Part shown: positions 32,189-43,934 of the stretch, piece after piece | Numbering within the stretch: the stretch's first letter is position 1 | How the letters are laid out: every line of letters starts with the position of its first letter | Source: Streptomyces sp. P3 | GTDB lineage: Bacteria; Actinomycetota; Actinomycetes; Streptomycetales; Streptomycetaceae | DNA: 64,000 nucleotides | Direction of reading: 5' to 3' | Assembly (NCBI GenBank): GCA_016893485.2 | Contig: JAFEKX020000001.1 | Span: forward strand, 2,046,001 to 2,110,000 | Notes under the pieces: generated by a model | Database searches by the model: none | What the model was told of the DNA's origin: nothing | What the model saw: only the letters and a program-made list of their open reading frames with translations | Translations under genes and position numbers: made by a program

Positions 32189-32845
32189 TCAGGCCCAGAG
32201 CTGGGTGCCCCAGCGGGTCAGGATCAGCATGGCGATGATGCCGACGTGGGTGACCGGGAGGACCCAGGTGAACTCGCCCAGGAAGTTCTTCACCGGGCGC
32301 GGGGCCTTCAGGAAGTCGTTGCGGATGTTGAACGACGTGACGTACCAGAACATCGTGATCGTGGCGACCCAGGCCAGCGAGCACCACAGGCACAGCGCGT
32401 TGATCCGGTACAGCGACTGGAACTGCAGCCAGGTGCAGAAGCCCACCCCGAAGAGAGTGCCGAGGTTGAAGGTCAGCCAGTACCAGCGGGGGAACCTGAC
32501 CCGGGTCAGCAGGCTCATGCCGACGCAGATGACGATGCCGTAGCAGACCAGGCCGAGCATCGGGTTGGGGAAGCCGAACGCCGCGGCCTGCTTGCTCTCC
32601 ATGACGCTGCCGCAGGAGACGATCGGGTTGATGCTGCAGCTCGGGGTGAAGGTCTTCCCGGCCACCTTGCCCTCGAGGATCTTGAACTTGTCGATCGTGA
32701 TGACCCAGGCGGCGAGCAGTCCGGCCGCTCCGGTGATCACCATCAGCACGGCGAAGGCGCGGCTGCTGCCCACCGTGCGCGGCTCGTCGGCCGTGTGCTC
32801 CGGCTCGGAGTCGGTGGAGACGTCCTTCACTGTCGTCTTGCTCAT
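32189..32845 (-). CDS. Vitamin K epoxide reductase (VKOR) family membrane protein
   Basis: 218 residues, intact. VKOR homologues reoxidise a periplasmic DsbA-like partner through quinone, supporting disulfide formation outside the membrane. Start ATG 32843-32845; a GTG one codon upstream is possible. Four to five helices are visible, with the loop cysteine pair in CSINPIVSCGSV and the active-site CxxC as NALCLWCSLAW. A charged N-terminus of about 30 residues precedes the first helix. It lies between rarA and the divergently transcribed ABC exporter, with a perfect palindrome in the shared upstream region. Confidence 0.9.
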   Translation of the reverse strand: MSKTTVKDVSTDSEPEHTADEPRTVGSSRAFAVLMVITGAAGLLAAWVITIDKFKILEGKVAGKTFTPSCSINPIVSCGSVMESKQAAAFGFPNPMLGLVCYGIVICVGMSLLTRVRFPRWYWLTFNLGTLFGVGFCTWLQFQSLYRINALCLWCSLAWVATITMFWYVTSFNIRNDFLKAPRPVKNFLGEFTWVLPVTHVGIIAMLILTRWGTQLWA

Positions 32846-32912
32846 CACGCCGATCCGTCACTTGAGAGTTGGACCTTCTTCGGGCACGGCCATTGTGCCG
32901 CACGCACACCCG

Positions 32913-32932
32913 TGTCCACCGTTCGGTGGACA
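32913..32932. promoter_or_regulatory. Perfect 20-bp palindrome between divergent VKOR and ABC exporter genes
   Basis: TGTCCACCG-TT-CGGTGGACA: 9-bp arms and a 2-base centre. It lies 55 bases upstream of the exporter ATPase start and 67 upstream of the VKOR start, and there is no T run on either side. Position and symmetry suggest an operator for a dimeric regulator, for instance the co-encoded LuxR-type response regulator. A small hairpin is the alternative. Confidence 0.45.
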
Positions 32933-32987
32933 TAAGGAAGCCCGCACGGTCGTCCCTGAGCGCTCGATTCCGGACGATGCTCGTGGC

Positions 32988-33854
32988 ATGACAAAACAGG
33001 CGAACGAACTCGCAGTGGATGTGCGGGGGCTGCGCAAGCAGTACGGGGACGTGACCGCCGTCGACGGAATCGACCTGGAGATCCGCACGGGAGAGGTGTT
33101 CGGCCTGCTGGGACCCAATGGAGCGGGCAAGAGCACCACGGTCGAGATCCTCCAGGGCAACCGCGGCCGGGACGCCGGCGAGGTCTCGGTGCTCGGTTCC
33201 GACCCGGCGACGGGCACACGCGCGTGGCGTTCGCGGGTCGGAATCGTCTGGCAGGACGAATCCGCACCCGCCGAGTTGACGGTCGGCGAGACCGTACGGC
33301 ATTTCGCCCGTTACTACCCGCGTCCCCGCGACCCGGAGGAGGTCATCGGGCTGGTCGGTCTCGACGCCAAGGCGGACAGCCGTATCAAGGCGCTGTCGGG
33401 CGGCCAGCGCAGGCGTCTCGACGTGGCCCTCGGGGTGATAGGCGACCCCGAACTCCTCCTCCTGGATGAGCCGACGACCGGGTTCGACCCGGCGGCCCGG
33501 CGCCAGTTCTGGGACCTGATCCGCAAGCTCGCCGACGAGGGCACCACGATCCTCCTCACCACGCACTACCTGGAGGAGGCGGAGAACCTCGCCGACCGCC
33601 TGGCGATCGTCGCCAAGGGCCGCGTGGTCGCGGAGGGCGAACCGGCCGCCCTGCGGGAGCGCCACGGCACCGGGGCGACCGTCGAGTGGACCGAGCCGGA
33701 CGGCACCCCGCGCGCGGAGCACACGGAGACTCCTACCAAGGTCGTAGCCGAACTCATGCGCCGCTTCGACGGCGAGATCCCCGGACTGCTGGTGAGCCGC
33801 CCCACCCTGGAGGACGTCTACCTCCGGCTGACCGGACAAGAGGACGCTCGATGA
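32988..33854 (+). CDS. ABC exporter, ATP-binding protein
   Basis: 288 residues, intact. Walker A GPNGAGKST, signature LSGGQRRRLDVAL, Walker B LLLLDEPTTGFDP, and H-loop TTHYLEEAE place it in the DRA/CcmA-like family of ABC-2 drug or lipid exporters. Start ATG 32988 (MTKQANELAVDVRGLRKQYG) has no obvious ribosome-binding site, so the message may be leaderless or weakly translated. The stop overlaps the permease start (ATGA). It heads a four-gene unit with permease, histidine kinase and response regulator. The substrate cannot be inferred from sequence. Confidence 0.92.
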   Translation: MTKQANELAVDVRGLRKQYGDVTAVDGIDLEIRTGEVFGLLGPNGAGKSTTVEILQGNRGRDAGEVSVLGSDPATGTRAWRSRVGIVWQDESAPAELTVGETVRHFARYYPRPRDPEEVIGLVGLDAKADSRIKALSGGQRRRLDVALGVIGDPELLLLDEPTTGFDPAARRQFWDLIRKLADEGTTILLTTHYLEEAENLADRLAIVAKGRVVAEGEPAALRERHGTGATVEWTEPDGTPRAEHTETPTKVVAELMRRFDGEIPGLLVSRPTLEDVYLRLTGQEDAR

Positions 33855-34702
33855 CCACGACCACGACCGCCGTACGGACCGGGACGAGGATTTCCGGGCA
33901 ACGGCTGCCCAACGCCTGGGGATTGGGCCTACGCCGCGGGGGCCTCGAACTCAAGCAGTTCTTCCGCCAGCGCGACCAGGTGGTGTTCACCTTCGCCTTC
34001 CCTGTCGTCTTCCTGTTCCTGTTCGCGTCGATCTTCAGCGACGACGTCCGGGGCGCGGGCGTGACCGCCTCCCAGCTCTACGTCCCGGCGATGATGGCCG
34101 CCGGCATCATGTCGACGAGTTTCCAGTCCCTCGGCATCTCGATCGCGATCGAACGCGACGAGAAGGTGCTGCGGCGGCTGCGCGGCACCCCGATGCCGCC
34201 GGCCGCGTACTTCCTCGGCAAGATCTGGCTGGTTCTGGTCACGGGCCTGATGGAGACCGCGATCCTCCTCGTCGTCGGCACCACCCTCTACGACGTGGAC
34301 CTGCCCTCGTCCGCGACGAAGTGGCTGGACTTCGGCTGGATCTTCGTCCTCGGTCTGACGGCGTGCGCGCTGCTCGGCATCGCGATCAGCTCGGTCCCGA
34401 AGTCCGGCAAGAGCGCGACCTCCGTGGTCGTCCTGCCCTTCCTGGTCCTTCAGTTCATCTCCGGGGTGTACATCTCCATCGACACGATCCCGGACTGGAT
34501 GCTGAACATCGGCGCCCTGTTCCCGCTGAAGTGGATGTGCCAGGGGCTGCGCGGGGTGTTCCTGCCCTCGTCGGCGCAGGTGCTGGAGCAGGCCGGGAGC
34601 TGGGAGTTCGGGAAGATCGCGCTGGTGCTCGGGGCGTGGTGCGTCGGAGGATTGCTGCTGTGCCTGCTGACCTTCCGGTGGAAGAACCGGCGCGACGGAT
34701 GA
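33851..34702 (+). CDS. ABC-2 type exporter permease
   Basis: 283 residues, intact. ATG 33851 overlaps the ATPase stop. Six hydrophobic segments are visible, including VVFTFAFPVVFLFLFASIF, WLVLVTGLMETAILLVVG, WIFVLGLTACALLGIAI and VVVLPFLVLQFISGVYISID, with the ABC-2 signature region between the last two. RDEKVLRRLRGTPMPPAAYF is the typical cytoplasmic coupling segment. The stop overlaps the kinase start. It forms a homodimeric exporter with the preceding ATPase. Confidence 0.92.
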   Translation: MTTTTTAVRTGTRISGQRLPNAWGLGLRRGGLELKQFFRQRDQVVFTFAFPVVFLFLFASIFSDDVRGAGVTASQLYVPAMMAAGIMSTSFQSLGISIAIERDEKVLRRLRGTPMPPAAYFLGKIWLVLVTGLMETAILLVVGTTLYDVDLPSSATKWLDFGWIFVLGLTACALLGIAISSVPKSGKSATSVVVLPFLVLQFISGVYISIDTIPDWMLNIGALFPLKWMCQGLRGVFLPSSAQVLEQAGSWEFGKIALVLGAWCVGGLLLCLLTFRWKNRRDG

Positions 34703-35898
34703 AGGCTCCGCACGGGCCGTCGGGCTCGTACACCTGGGACCGCTCCTTCCGGCTCTGGGACACGTACTTCGCCCTGATCTGGCTGGCCACCCTGGTGTTC
34801 GTGCTCGGCACGAGCCATCCGGGGTGGCCGGTGCGCGTCACCGCGGCCGGCCTCCTCGTCCCACTGATCCCGCTCTACGTCCGGATCGGGCGCCCGGTGC
34901 TCCAGGGCGACCCGCCGGACGAACGCCGGGCGGTCGGCTACCTCGTCGCGGAGATGGCCCTGTTCCTGCCCTCCGCGGTCCTGGTCGGCGAGACCCGGCT
35001 GCTGGCCTTCGCGCTCGTCCCGCCCTGTTTCATGGTGCTGCGGCTGCGCTGGGCGCTGATCGCGGTGACCGTCATCAACATCGTGCCCGTGATCGGCTGG
35101 ACGCTGCTGTGGTGGCCCAGCGCGCAGGACGTGTTCTTCAACTCGGTCTTCGCGGTGGTCACCCTCGTCTTCTCGATGGCCCTCGGCACCTGGATCATCC
35201 GTGTCATCGAACAGAGCCAGGAGCGCGCCGCGTTGATAGCCGAACTGGACGCCAGCCGCCACGAGGTCTCCCGGCTCTCCTCGGCGCACGGCGCACTCGC
35301 CGAACGGGAGCGCATGGCCCGCGAGATCCACGACACCCTCGCCCAGGGCTTCACCAGCCTGCTGATGCTGGTCCAGGCCGTGGAGGCGGAGCTGGACGAC
35401 GATCTCCCGCAGGCCCGCCGCCACTTGGCCCTCATGGACGAGACCGCCCGCCAGAACCTCGCCGAGGCCCGCGCCCTGGTCACCGGCGGCACCCCGGCCG
35501 ACCTCGCGGATGCCTCCCTCCCCGACGCCCTGCGCCGACTCGCCGCCCGCCACGACGCGACCCTTCACGTCACGGGCCCGGTACGCGCGTTGCCCGCGGG
35601 CCCCGAGGTCGTGGCCCTGCGCTCCTGCCAGGAGGCTCTCGCCAACGCCCGCAAGCACGCGGGGAGTTCGGTGACGGTGAGCCTCGCGCTGGCGTACTCC
35701 GACGATCAACTCACCGTGTCCGTACGGGACGACGGGTGCGGCTTCGATCCCGGTGCGGTGTCCGGCGGCTACGGGCTGGCGGGGCTGCGGACCCGGGCGG
35801 CCGAGGTGGGTGGGACGGCGGTGGTGCGGAGTGCGGCGGGCGAGGGGACCACGGTGACGGTCCGGTTGCCGGTATCGCCTGGAAGGAGTCCCCGATGA
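34699..35898 (+). CDS. Sensor histidine kinase, NarL/DesK-type
   Basis: 399 residues, intact. ATG 34699 overlaps the permease stop. About six membrane helices occupy residues 20-165 with little extracellular sequence, suggesting it senses membrane state or the exporter itself. A HisKA_3 dimerisation domain follows with the phospho-acceptor in REIHDTLAQGFTSL, then HATPase_c with EALANARKHAGSS (N box), VRDDGCGFDPG (G1) and GGYGLAGLRTRA (G2). The stop overlaps the response-regulator start. The pairing with an ABC-2 exporter resembles systems that detect antibiotics or lipids and induce their own exporter (known arrangement; assignment here is inference). Confidence 0.9.
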   Translation: MKAPHGPSGSYTWDRSFRLWDTYFALIWLATLVFVLGTSHPGWPVRVTAAGLLVPLIPLYVRIGRPVLQGDPPDERRAVGYLVAEMALFLPSAVLVGETRLLAFALVPPCFMVLRLRWALIAVTVINIVPVIGWTLLWWPSAQDVFFNSVFAVVTLVFSMALGTWIIRVIEQSQERAALIAELDASRHEVSRLSSAHGALAERERMAREIHDTLAQGFTSLLMLVQAVEAELDDDLPQARRHLALMDETARQNLAEARALVTGGTPADLADASLPDALRRLAARHDATLHVTGPVRALPAGPEVVALRSCQEALANARKHAGSSVTVSLALAYSDDQLTVSVRDDGCGFDPGAVSGGYGLAGLRTRAAEVGGTAVVRSAAGEGTTVTVRLPVSPGRSPR

Positions 35899-36516
35899 TC
35901 CGGATCATCCTGGCCGACGACCATCCCGTCGTACGGGAGGGGCTGCGGGCCATGCTCAGTGCCGAGCCGGATCTCGATGTCGTCGCCGACGCGTCCAGTG
36001 GGCCTCAGGCGGAGGCGCTTGCCGCTGCACTCCGGCCCGACATCGTGCTGATGGACCTGCGGATGCCTGGGGGTGGGGGCGTCGACTCCATCGTGCGGAT
36101 GAGTGCGGCCGGGTTGCCGTGCCGGGTGATCGTCCTCACGACGTACGAGACCGACCGGGACATCCTGCGGGCCGTGGAGGCGGGGGCGGCGGGATACCTG
36201 CTGAAGGATCTGCCCCGGAGTGAACTCGCCGACGCGGTACGGGCTGCCGCGCGTGGCGAGACCGTGTTGGCGCCTTCCGTCGCGGCGCGGCTGGTGGACC
36301 AGTTGCGGACCAAGCCGGAGCGGCCTCGGTTGTCCGTGCGGGAGGTCGCGGTGTTGCAGTTGGTGGCGGAGGGGTGCACCAATGCGGAGATCGGGCGGCG
36401 GCTGTACATCGGGAGTCGACCGTGAAGACCCATCTGCTGCGGGTCTTCGGGAAGTTGGGGTGGATGACCGGACCGCGGCGGTGACCAGTGCGATGCGGTA
36501 CGGGTTCCTGGACTGA
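35895..36516 (+). CDS. Response regulator, NarL/LuxR-type (two frameshifts)
   Basis: 207 residues after correction. ATG 35895 overlaps the kinase stop. The receiver domain has ADDHPVVREGL and the phospho-acceptor in DIVLMDLRMPGG, with switch residues LTTYETD and LLKDLPRSEL. The LuxR-type HTH reads RLSVREVAVLQLVAEGCTNA then EIGRRLYIGESTVKTHLLRV across a break near 36410 (one G lost), and a second loss near 36461 precedes DDRTAAVTSAMRYGFLD. It probably controls the upstream operon. Confidence 0.9.
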
Positions 36517-36523
36517 GGATTCT

Positions 36524-36713
36524 CGCCCCCGCCGCCCCTACCCGTCCCATCCTTCTGGGGCTCCGCCCCAGACCCCCGCTCCTCAAACGCCGGAGAGGCT
36601 GACATTCAGCCTCTTTCAGCCCGTCCGGCGTTTGAGGACGAGGCCGTTCAGGCCGAAGCGGGGGTCTGGGGCGGCAGCCCCCAGGGACGGGACGGGTAGG
36701 GGCGGCGGGGGCG
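36524..36713. repeat. Long inverted repeat with dispersed REP-like core, between response regulator and hisS
   Basis: Perfect 25-bp arms (36524-36548 and 36689-36713) enclose further complementary blocks (CTGGGGCTCCGCCCCAG, GACCCCCGC, CTCAAACGCCGGA), so the whole 190 bases can fold into one long hairpin between convergent genes. The right half (36618-36683) recurs in reverse orientation at 53762-53830 and, less well, at 53914-53977. This looks like the extragenic repeat common in Streptomyces 3' intergenic regions, probably acting as a bidirectional terminator. Confidence 0.7.
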
Positions 36714-36727
36714 AAAAATCCCCGTCC

Positions 36728-37989
36728 TCAGCCGAGCTTCGACTCCAGTTCCGCCACGATCTCGTTCACCCCGACCGCCGACTGCTCCCGGACTCCATGT
36801 CCTTGAGCTGGACGACACCCTCGGCGAGGTCTCGCTCGCCGGCGACGATGGTGTAGCGCGCCCCGCTGCGGTTCGCGCTCTTCATCGCGCCCTTGAGCCC
36901 CTTGGAGCCGTAGGAGAAGTCCGCCGCGATACCGAGCTTGCGGAGTTCGGTGACCTTGGCGAAGAGGACCCGTCGGGCCTCCTCGCCGAGGGGGACGGCG
37001 AACACGCTGGTGGACGCGGGGAGTCGGAGCTCGACGCCCTCCGCCTCGAGGGCGAGGACCGTACGGTCGACGCCCAGCGCCCAGCCCACGGAGGGCAGCG
37101 CGGGCCCGCCGATCATCTCGGAGAGGCCGTCGTAGCGCCCGCCGCCGCCCACCGCGGACTGGGACCCCAGACCGTCGTGGACGAACTCGAAGGTCGTCCG
37201 GGTGTAGTAGTCCAGGCCGCGGACGAGCTTCGGGTCGTCCTCGAAGGAGACGCCCGCGGCCGTGATGAGCTCGCGGACCTCCTCGTGGTACGCCTTGCAC
37301 GCGTCGCAGAGGTAGTCGCGGAGCAGCGGTGCGTCCGTCAACTGCTTCTGGACGTCGGGGCGTTTGTCGTCGAGGACGCGGAGCGGGTTGATGTCCGCGC
37401 GGCGCAGGGTCTCCTCGTCGAGGTCGAGGCCCCGGAGGAAGGTCTGCAGCCCCTCCCGGTAGACCGGACGGCACTCCTTGTCGCCCAGGCTGTTGAGGAG
37501 GATGCGGAAGTTCCGCAGCCCCAGGGAGCGGTACGCCTGGTCCGCCAGGATGATCAACTCGGCGTCCAGCGCCGGGTCCTCGGCACCGATCGCCTCGGCG
37601 CCGACCTGGGGAGAAGTGGCGGTAACGGCCCTTCTGGGGGCGCTCGTAGCGGTAGTACGAGCCGGAGTACCAGAGCTTGACCGGGAGGTTGCCCAGCTTG
37701 TGCAGGTTGGCCTCAAGTGCCGCGCGCAGTACGGAGGCCGTGCCCTCGGGGCGCAGGGCGAGCTGGTCGCCGCCCTTGGTCTCGAAGGCGTACATCTCCT
37801 TGGTCACGATGTCGGTGGACTCACCGACACCGCGCGCGAACAGCTCGACGTTCTCGAAGCCGGGGTCTCGATGTAGCCGTAGCCGGAGTTCCGCAGCGGA
37901 GTGGCGATGGCCTCGCGCACGGCGAGGTACTTGGCCGACTCCGGCGGAATCAGGTCGTACGTGCCCTTGGGGGCCTGAAAGGTGCTCAC
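36728..37989 (-). CDS. hisS: Histidyl-tRNA synthetase (three indels)
   Basis: Class II synthetase. Start GTG 37987-37989 ([20 protein letters not shown]). Motif 2 region ([15 protein letters not shown]), HisA/HisB signatures ([26 protein letters not shown]) and anticodon-binding C-terminal domain ([19 protein letters not shown]) are visible. Indels: near 37863 (one base lost, [20 protein letters not shown]), near 37607 (one C gained, [15 protein letters not shown]) and near 36791 (one G lost, [20 protein letters not shown]). Corrected length is 420 residues. It is followed upstream by the metallo-hydrolase gene, 10 bases away. Confidence 0.94.
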
Positions 37990-37999
37990 GGAAATCTCG

Positions 38000-38709
38000 T
38001 CACATTCCTCGTCGGGGAGCGTTCACGTCAACTCCCTGGCCGGCGGCCACTTCCCGCAGGTACGGGTTGGTGGCGCGCTCCTGGCCGATGGTCGTCTGGG
38101 GGCCGTGGCCGGACAGCACCACGGTCGAGTCGTCGAGCGGCAGGCACACGCGGGCCAGCGAGTCGAGGATCTCGGTGTGGGAGCCGCCGGGCAGGTCGGT
38201 GCGTCCGATGGAGCCGGCGAAGAGCAGATCCCCGGAGAAGAACACGGACGGGATCTCCGTGTTCTCGGGCATCTGGAAGGTCACCGACCCCTTCGTATGG
38301 CCCGGCGCGTGCGCGACCGAGAACTCCAGCCCCGCCAGCTCCAGCCGCGCTCCGTCGGTCAGCTCCTTGACGTCGTCCGGCTCCCCACGGTCAGCTCGCC
38401 CATCAGCGGCATCCCGATCGAGCGGCCGAGCGCCTTCTCGGGGTCGCTCATCATGTAGCGGTCCTCGGGGTGGATCCACGCCGGCACGTCGTGCGCGCCG
38501 CACACCGGGACGACCGAGGCCACATGGTCGATGTGGCCATGGGTGAGGACGACCGCGACGGGCTTGAGCCGATGCTTCCTGAGCGCTTCCTCGACTCCCT
38601 GGGCGGCCTGATGGCCCGGGTCGATGATCACGCACTCCTCACCGGCGGCGGGGGCGACGAGATAACAGTTCGTCCCCCAGGCCCCGGCGGGGAACCCGGC
38701 AATGAGCAC
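38000..38709 (-). CDS. Metallo-beta-lactamase-fold hydrolase, glyoxalase II-like (one frameshift)
   Basis: 236 residues after correction. Start GTG 38707-38709 ([20 protein letters not shown]). The dinuclear metal motif is [10 protein letters not shown], with [28 protein letters not shown] and the final [13 protein letters not shown]. One G is missing near 38385 ([20 protein letters not shown]). It resembles hydroxyacylglutathione hydrolases; in mycothiol-producing actinobacteria the natural thioester is probably a mycothiol conjugate (inference). It is a conserved neighbour of hisS, as in mycobacteria. Confidence 0.85.
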
Positions 38710-38888
38710 GATCGTCCTTCGTTGTGTCGATACGGGAGGGGATAAGGATCCCTGCCTCAGTGGTCAGAGCCTACCGGCGCTGCCGAATCCTCAGCGAACC
38801 CATATACGGTACGGGGCACACGCAGGCGGTCGGCTCATAAGACGCACGCGTCCCAGTCGACGTACGAGACGCATGAGGAGAGAATCCG

Positions 38889-39716
38889 GTGGTCACCCAG
38901 GAACAGCGGAAGCGGCAGCTCGCGCGGGAGAAGTTCTTGCGGCAGCAGCAGCGGCGTACGTCCGCTCGACGCAAGGCACGCATGCGCAACTCGGTGATCG
39001 CGTCGGTGCTCGGCGTGATCGTGATCGGCAGTGTCTTGCTGTACACGACCAATGTCCTGAAGGGCAACGACGACAAGTCGAACGCGAGCGCGGACGTCAC
39101 GCCCACGCCCAGTGCCTCGGCGACGAAGAAGGCCCCGGACCCGTGCGCGAAGCCGGCCGCCGGCAAGATCAAGACCGCGACCTGGAAGAAGGAGCCGGCG
39201 GTCACGATCGACAAGTCGGCCAAGTACACGATGAAGCTCGCGACGACCTGCGGTGACATCGACATCGCGCTCAAGACGTCGGCCGCGCCGCACACCGTGA
39301 ACTCGTTCGACTTCCTCGCGGGCAAGGGCTTCTTCGACCACACGAAGTGCCACCGCCTCACCACCAACGGCATCTACGTGCTGCAGTGCGGCGACCCGAC
39401 GGGCGCGGGCAGCGGCGGCCCCGGCTACACGATCCCGGACGAGAACCTGAAGGACACCAGCCTCAAGGGCGGGGTCTACCCGGCGGGCACGGTGGCGATG
39501 GCGAACACCGGTCAGAAGCACACCGGCGGCAGCCAGTTCTTCCTGGTCTACAAGGACAGCCAGCTTCCGGCCAGCTACACGCCGTTCGGTACCATCTCGG
39601 CCTCCGGCATGAAGGTGCTGCAGAAGATCGCGGCGGCCGGTGAGAGCACGGGCGCGGGCGACGGCGCACCGAACGCGACGGTCGTGATCAACAAGGCGAC
39701 CGTCACTGAATCCTGA
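38889..39716 (+). CDS. Membrane-anchored cyclophilin-type peptidyl-prolyl isomerase
   Basis: 275 residues, intact. Start GTG 38889 after GGAGAG. A basic cytoplasmic N-terminus (QRKRQLAREKFLRQQQRRTS) precedes one helix at about 33-53 and a Ser/Thr/Pro linker, then a cyclophilin domain outside the membrane with FFDHTKCHRLTTNGIYVLQ, GGPGYTIPDE, AMANTGQKHTGGSQFFLVY and TPFGTISASGM. The active-site Arg is present as CHRL. It is homologous in position to mycobacterial ppiB next to relA, and probably folds exported proteins. Confidence 0.9.
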   Translation: MVTQEQRKRQLAREKFLRQQQRRTSARRKARMRNSVIASVLGVIVIGSVLLYTTNVLKGNDDKSNASADVTPTPSASATKKAPDPCAKPAAGKIKTATWKKEPAVTIDKSAKYTMKLATTCGDIDIALKTSAAPHTVNSFDFLAGKGFFDHTKCHRLTTNGIYVLQCGDPTGAGSGGPGYTIPDENLKDTSLKGGVYPAGTVAMANTGQKHTGGSQFFLVYKDSQLPASYTPFGTISASGMKVLQKIAAAGESTGAGDGAPNATVVINKATVTES

Positions 39717-39850
39717 CCGTCAACAGCCAAACTTCGGTCGCGCGGGATGCGGACAGGCAACCCGCCGGTCGCCTATGTTGGCCGTGACGAAACTGTGGAC
39801 GATGCCCGGGGCACAGAGGCCCTGTGCAGGCATCATGTGGAGGAGGCGCT

Positions 39851-41079
39851 GTGAGCAGCGACCCGTGGGGCCGCGTCGACGAGACGGGGACCGTGTACGT
39901 GCGTACGGCCGACGGCGAGCAGGTCGTCGGTTCCTGGCAGGCCGGCTCCCTGAGGAGGCGCTGGCCTACTTCGAGCGCAAGTACGAAGGCCTGGTTGTCG
40001 AGATCGGCCTCCTCGAGAAGCGTGTGAAGACCACCGATCTGTCGGCGAAGGACGCGCAGGCCGCCGTCGACCATCTCCGTGAGCAGGTCGACGCCCACCA
40101 CGCGGTGGGCGACCTGGCGGCGCTGGGCGTCCGGCTGGACAAGCTGGTGGAGACCGTCGAGGCGCGCCGCGAGGAGCGCAAGCAGCAGCGCGCCAAGCAG
40201 TCCGACGAGGCCCGGCACTCCAAGGAGGCGCTGGTCGTCGAGGCGGAGGAGCTGGCGCAGTCCGACCAGTGGCGCGCGGCCGGTGAGCGGCTGCGGGCGC
40301 TGGTGGACACCTGGAAGGGTCTGCCGCGCCTGGACCGCAAGTCGGACGACGAGCTGTGGCACCGCTTCTCACATGCCCGGTCGGCCTTCTCCAAGCGGCG
40401 CAAGGCGCACTTCGCGTCGCTCGACGCGCAGCGCGAGGACGCCCGCAAGACCAAGGAGAAGCTGGTCGCCGAGGCCGAGGGTCTGTCGGCGTCGACGGAC
40501 TGGGGTCCCACCGCGGCGCGCTACCGCGAGCTGATGGCCGACTGGAAGGCGGCGGGCCGCGCCCAGCGCGAGCACGAGGACGACCTGTGGAACCGCTTCC
40601 GCGGCGCCCAGGACGTCTTCTTCGCCGCCCGCAGCTCGGTCTTCGCCGAGCGGGACGCCGAACAGACGGAGAATCTGAAGCTCAAGGAGGAGCTGGCCGA
40701 GGAGGCCGAGAAGCTCCTGCCGGTGACCGACCTGAAGGCGGCCCGCGCGGCCTTCCGTGCGATCAACGAGCGCTGGGAGGCCATCGGCCATGTGCCGCGT
40801 GACTCTCGCCCGAAGGTCGAGGGCCGGATGCACACGATCGAGCGGGCCCTCCAGGAGTCCGAGGAGGCCGAGTGGCGCCGGACGAACCCGGAGGCACGCG
40901 CGCGTGCCGAGGGTCTCACCGGTCAGCTCCAGGCCGCCGTGGACAAGCTCACGGGCCAGATCGAGCAGGCCCGCGCCCAGGGCAACACCTCCCGCGCCGA
41001 CAAGCTCCAGCACGAGCTTGAGGGCCGCCAGGCCCTGCTGGAGCAGGCGCTGAAGGGCTTGCAGGAGTTCGGCGGCTGA
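39851..41079 (+). CDS. DUF349 repeat protein (one frameshift)
   Basis: 409 residues after correction. Start GTG 39851 (MSSDPWGRVDETGTVYVRTA) behind AGGAGG. The N-terminal 45 residues are followed by long charged helices and three DUF349-type units marked by DELWHRFSHARSAFSKRRKA, DDLWNRFRGAQDVFFAARSS and RAAFRAINERWEAIGHVPR. The break near 39950 is one C missing in GSPEEALAYFERKYEGL. Heavily Glu/Arg/Ala-rich, likely coiled-coil. Function not established; location between cyclophilin and relA is conserved in Streptomyces. Confidence 0.85.
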
Positions 41080-41104
41080 TCCGTCCGCACACGCACGACG
41101 AAGA

Positions 41105-41133
41105 GGGCTCCCGTACACCACGTACGGGAGCCC
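41105..41133. terminator. Bidirectional terminator between DUF349 gene and relA
   Basis: Perfect 12-bp stem GGGCTCCCGTAC / GTACGGGAGCCC (41105-41116 and 41122-41133) with a five-base loop. It lies 25 bases after the DUF349 stop and 19 bases after the relA stop, so it can serve both convergent transcripts. Confidence 0.75.
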
Positions 41134-41151
41134 CTCGTGGAAGCCGTATGC

Positions 41152-43693
<2,542 letters not shown>

Positions 43694-43812
43694 GAGGACT
43701 CCTCGTGCGCGATCCGGGTCCCCGGTCAGGCTCCGGAGTGCCCATGGTAGCGATCCCGGGCCCCGGGCTCGCCTTCAGCCCGATGTGAGGGCCGTCTACC
43801 GCTGCAACACGA

Positions 43813-43845
43813 GAGGCGGGCACCGGATTCCTCCGGGCCCGCCTC
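43813..43845 (-). terminator. Hairpin between apt and relA
   Basis: GAGGCGGGC (43813-43821) pairs perfectly with GCCCGCCTC (43837-43845); the 15-base loop contains CCGG repeats. It lies 90 bases beyond apt and 120 ahead of relA, suggesting relA has a separate transcript. The rest of 43694-43934 shows no gene. Confidence 0.5.
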
Positions 43846-43934
43846 CGCGGTGTCCTACGGGTGTCCCAGGGCTTTCCCACGGCCTTCCTGCGGCCGTCCT
43901 GCGGATGTCCCCGCGATTCTTTTTCCCGCCGCGC

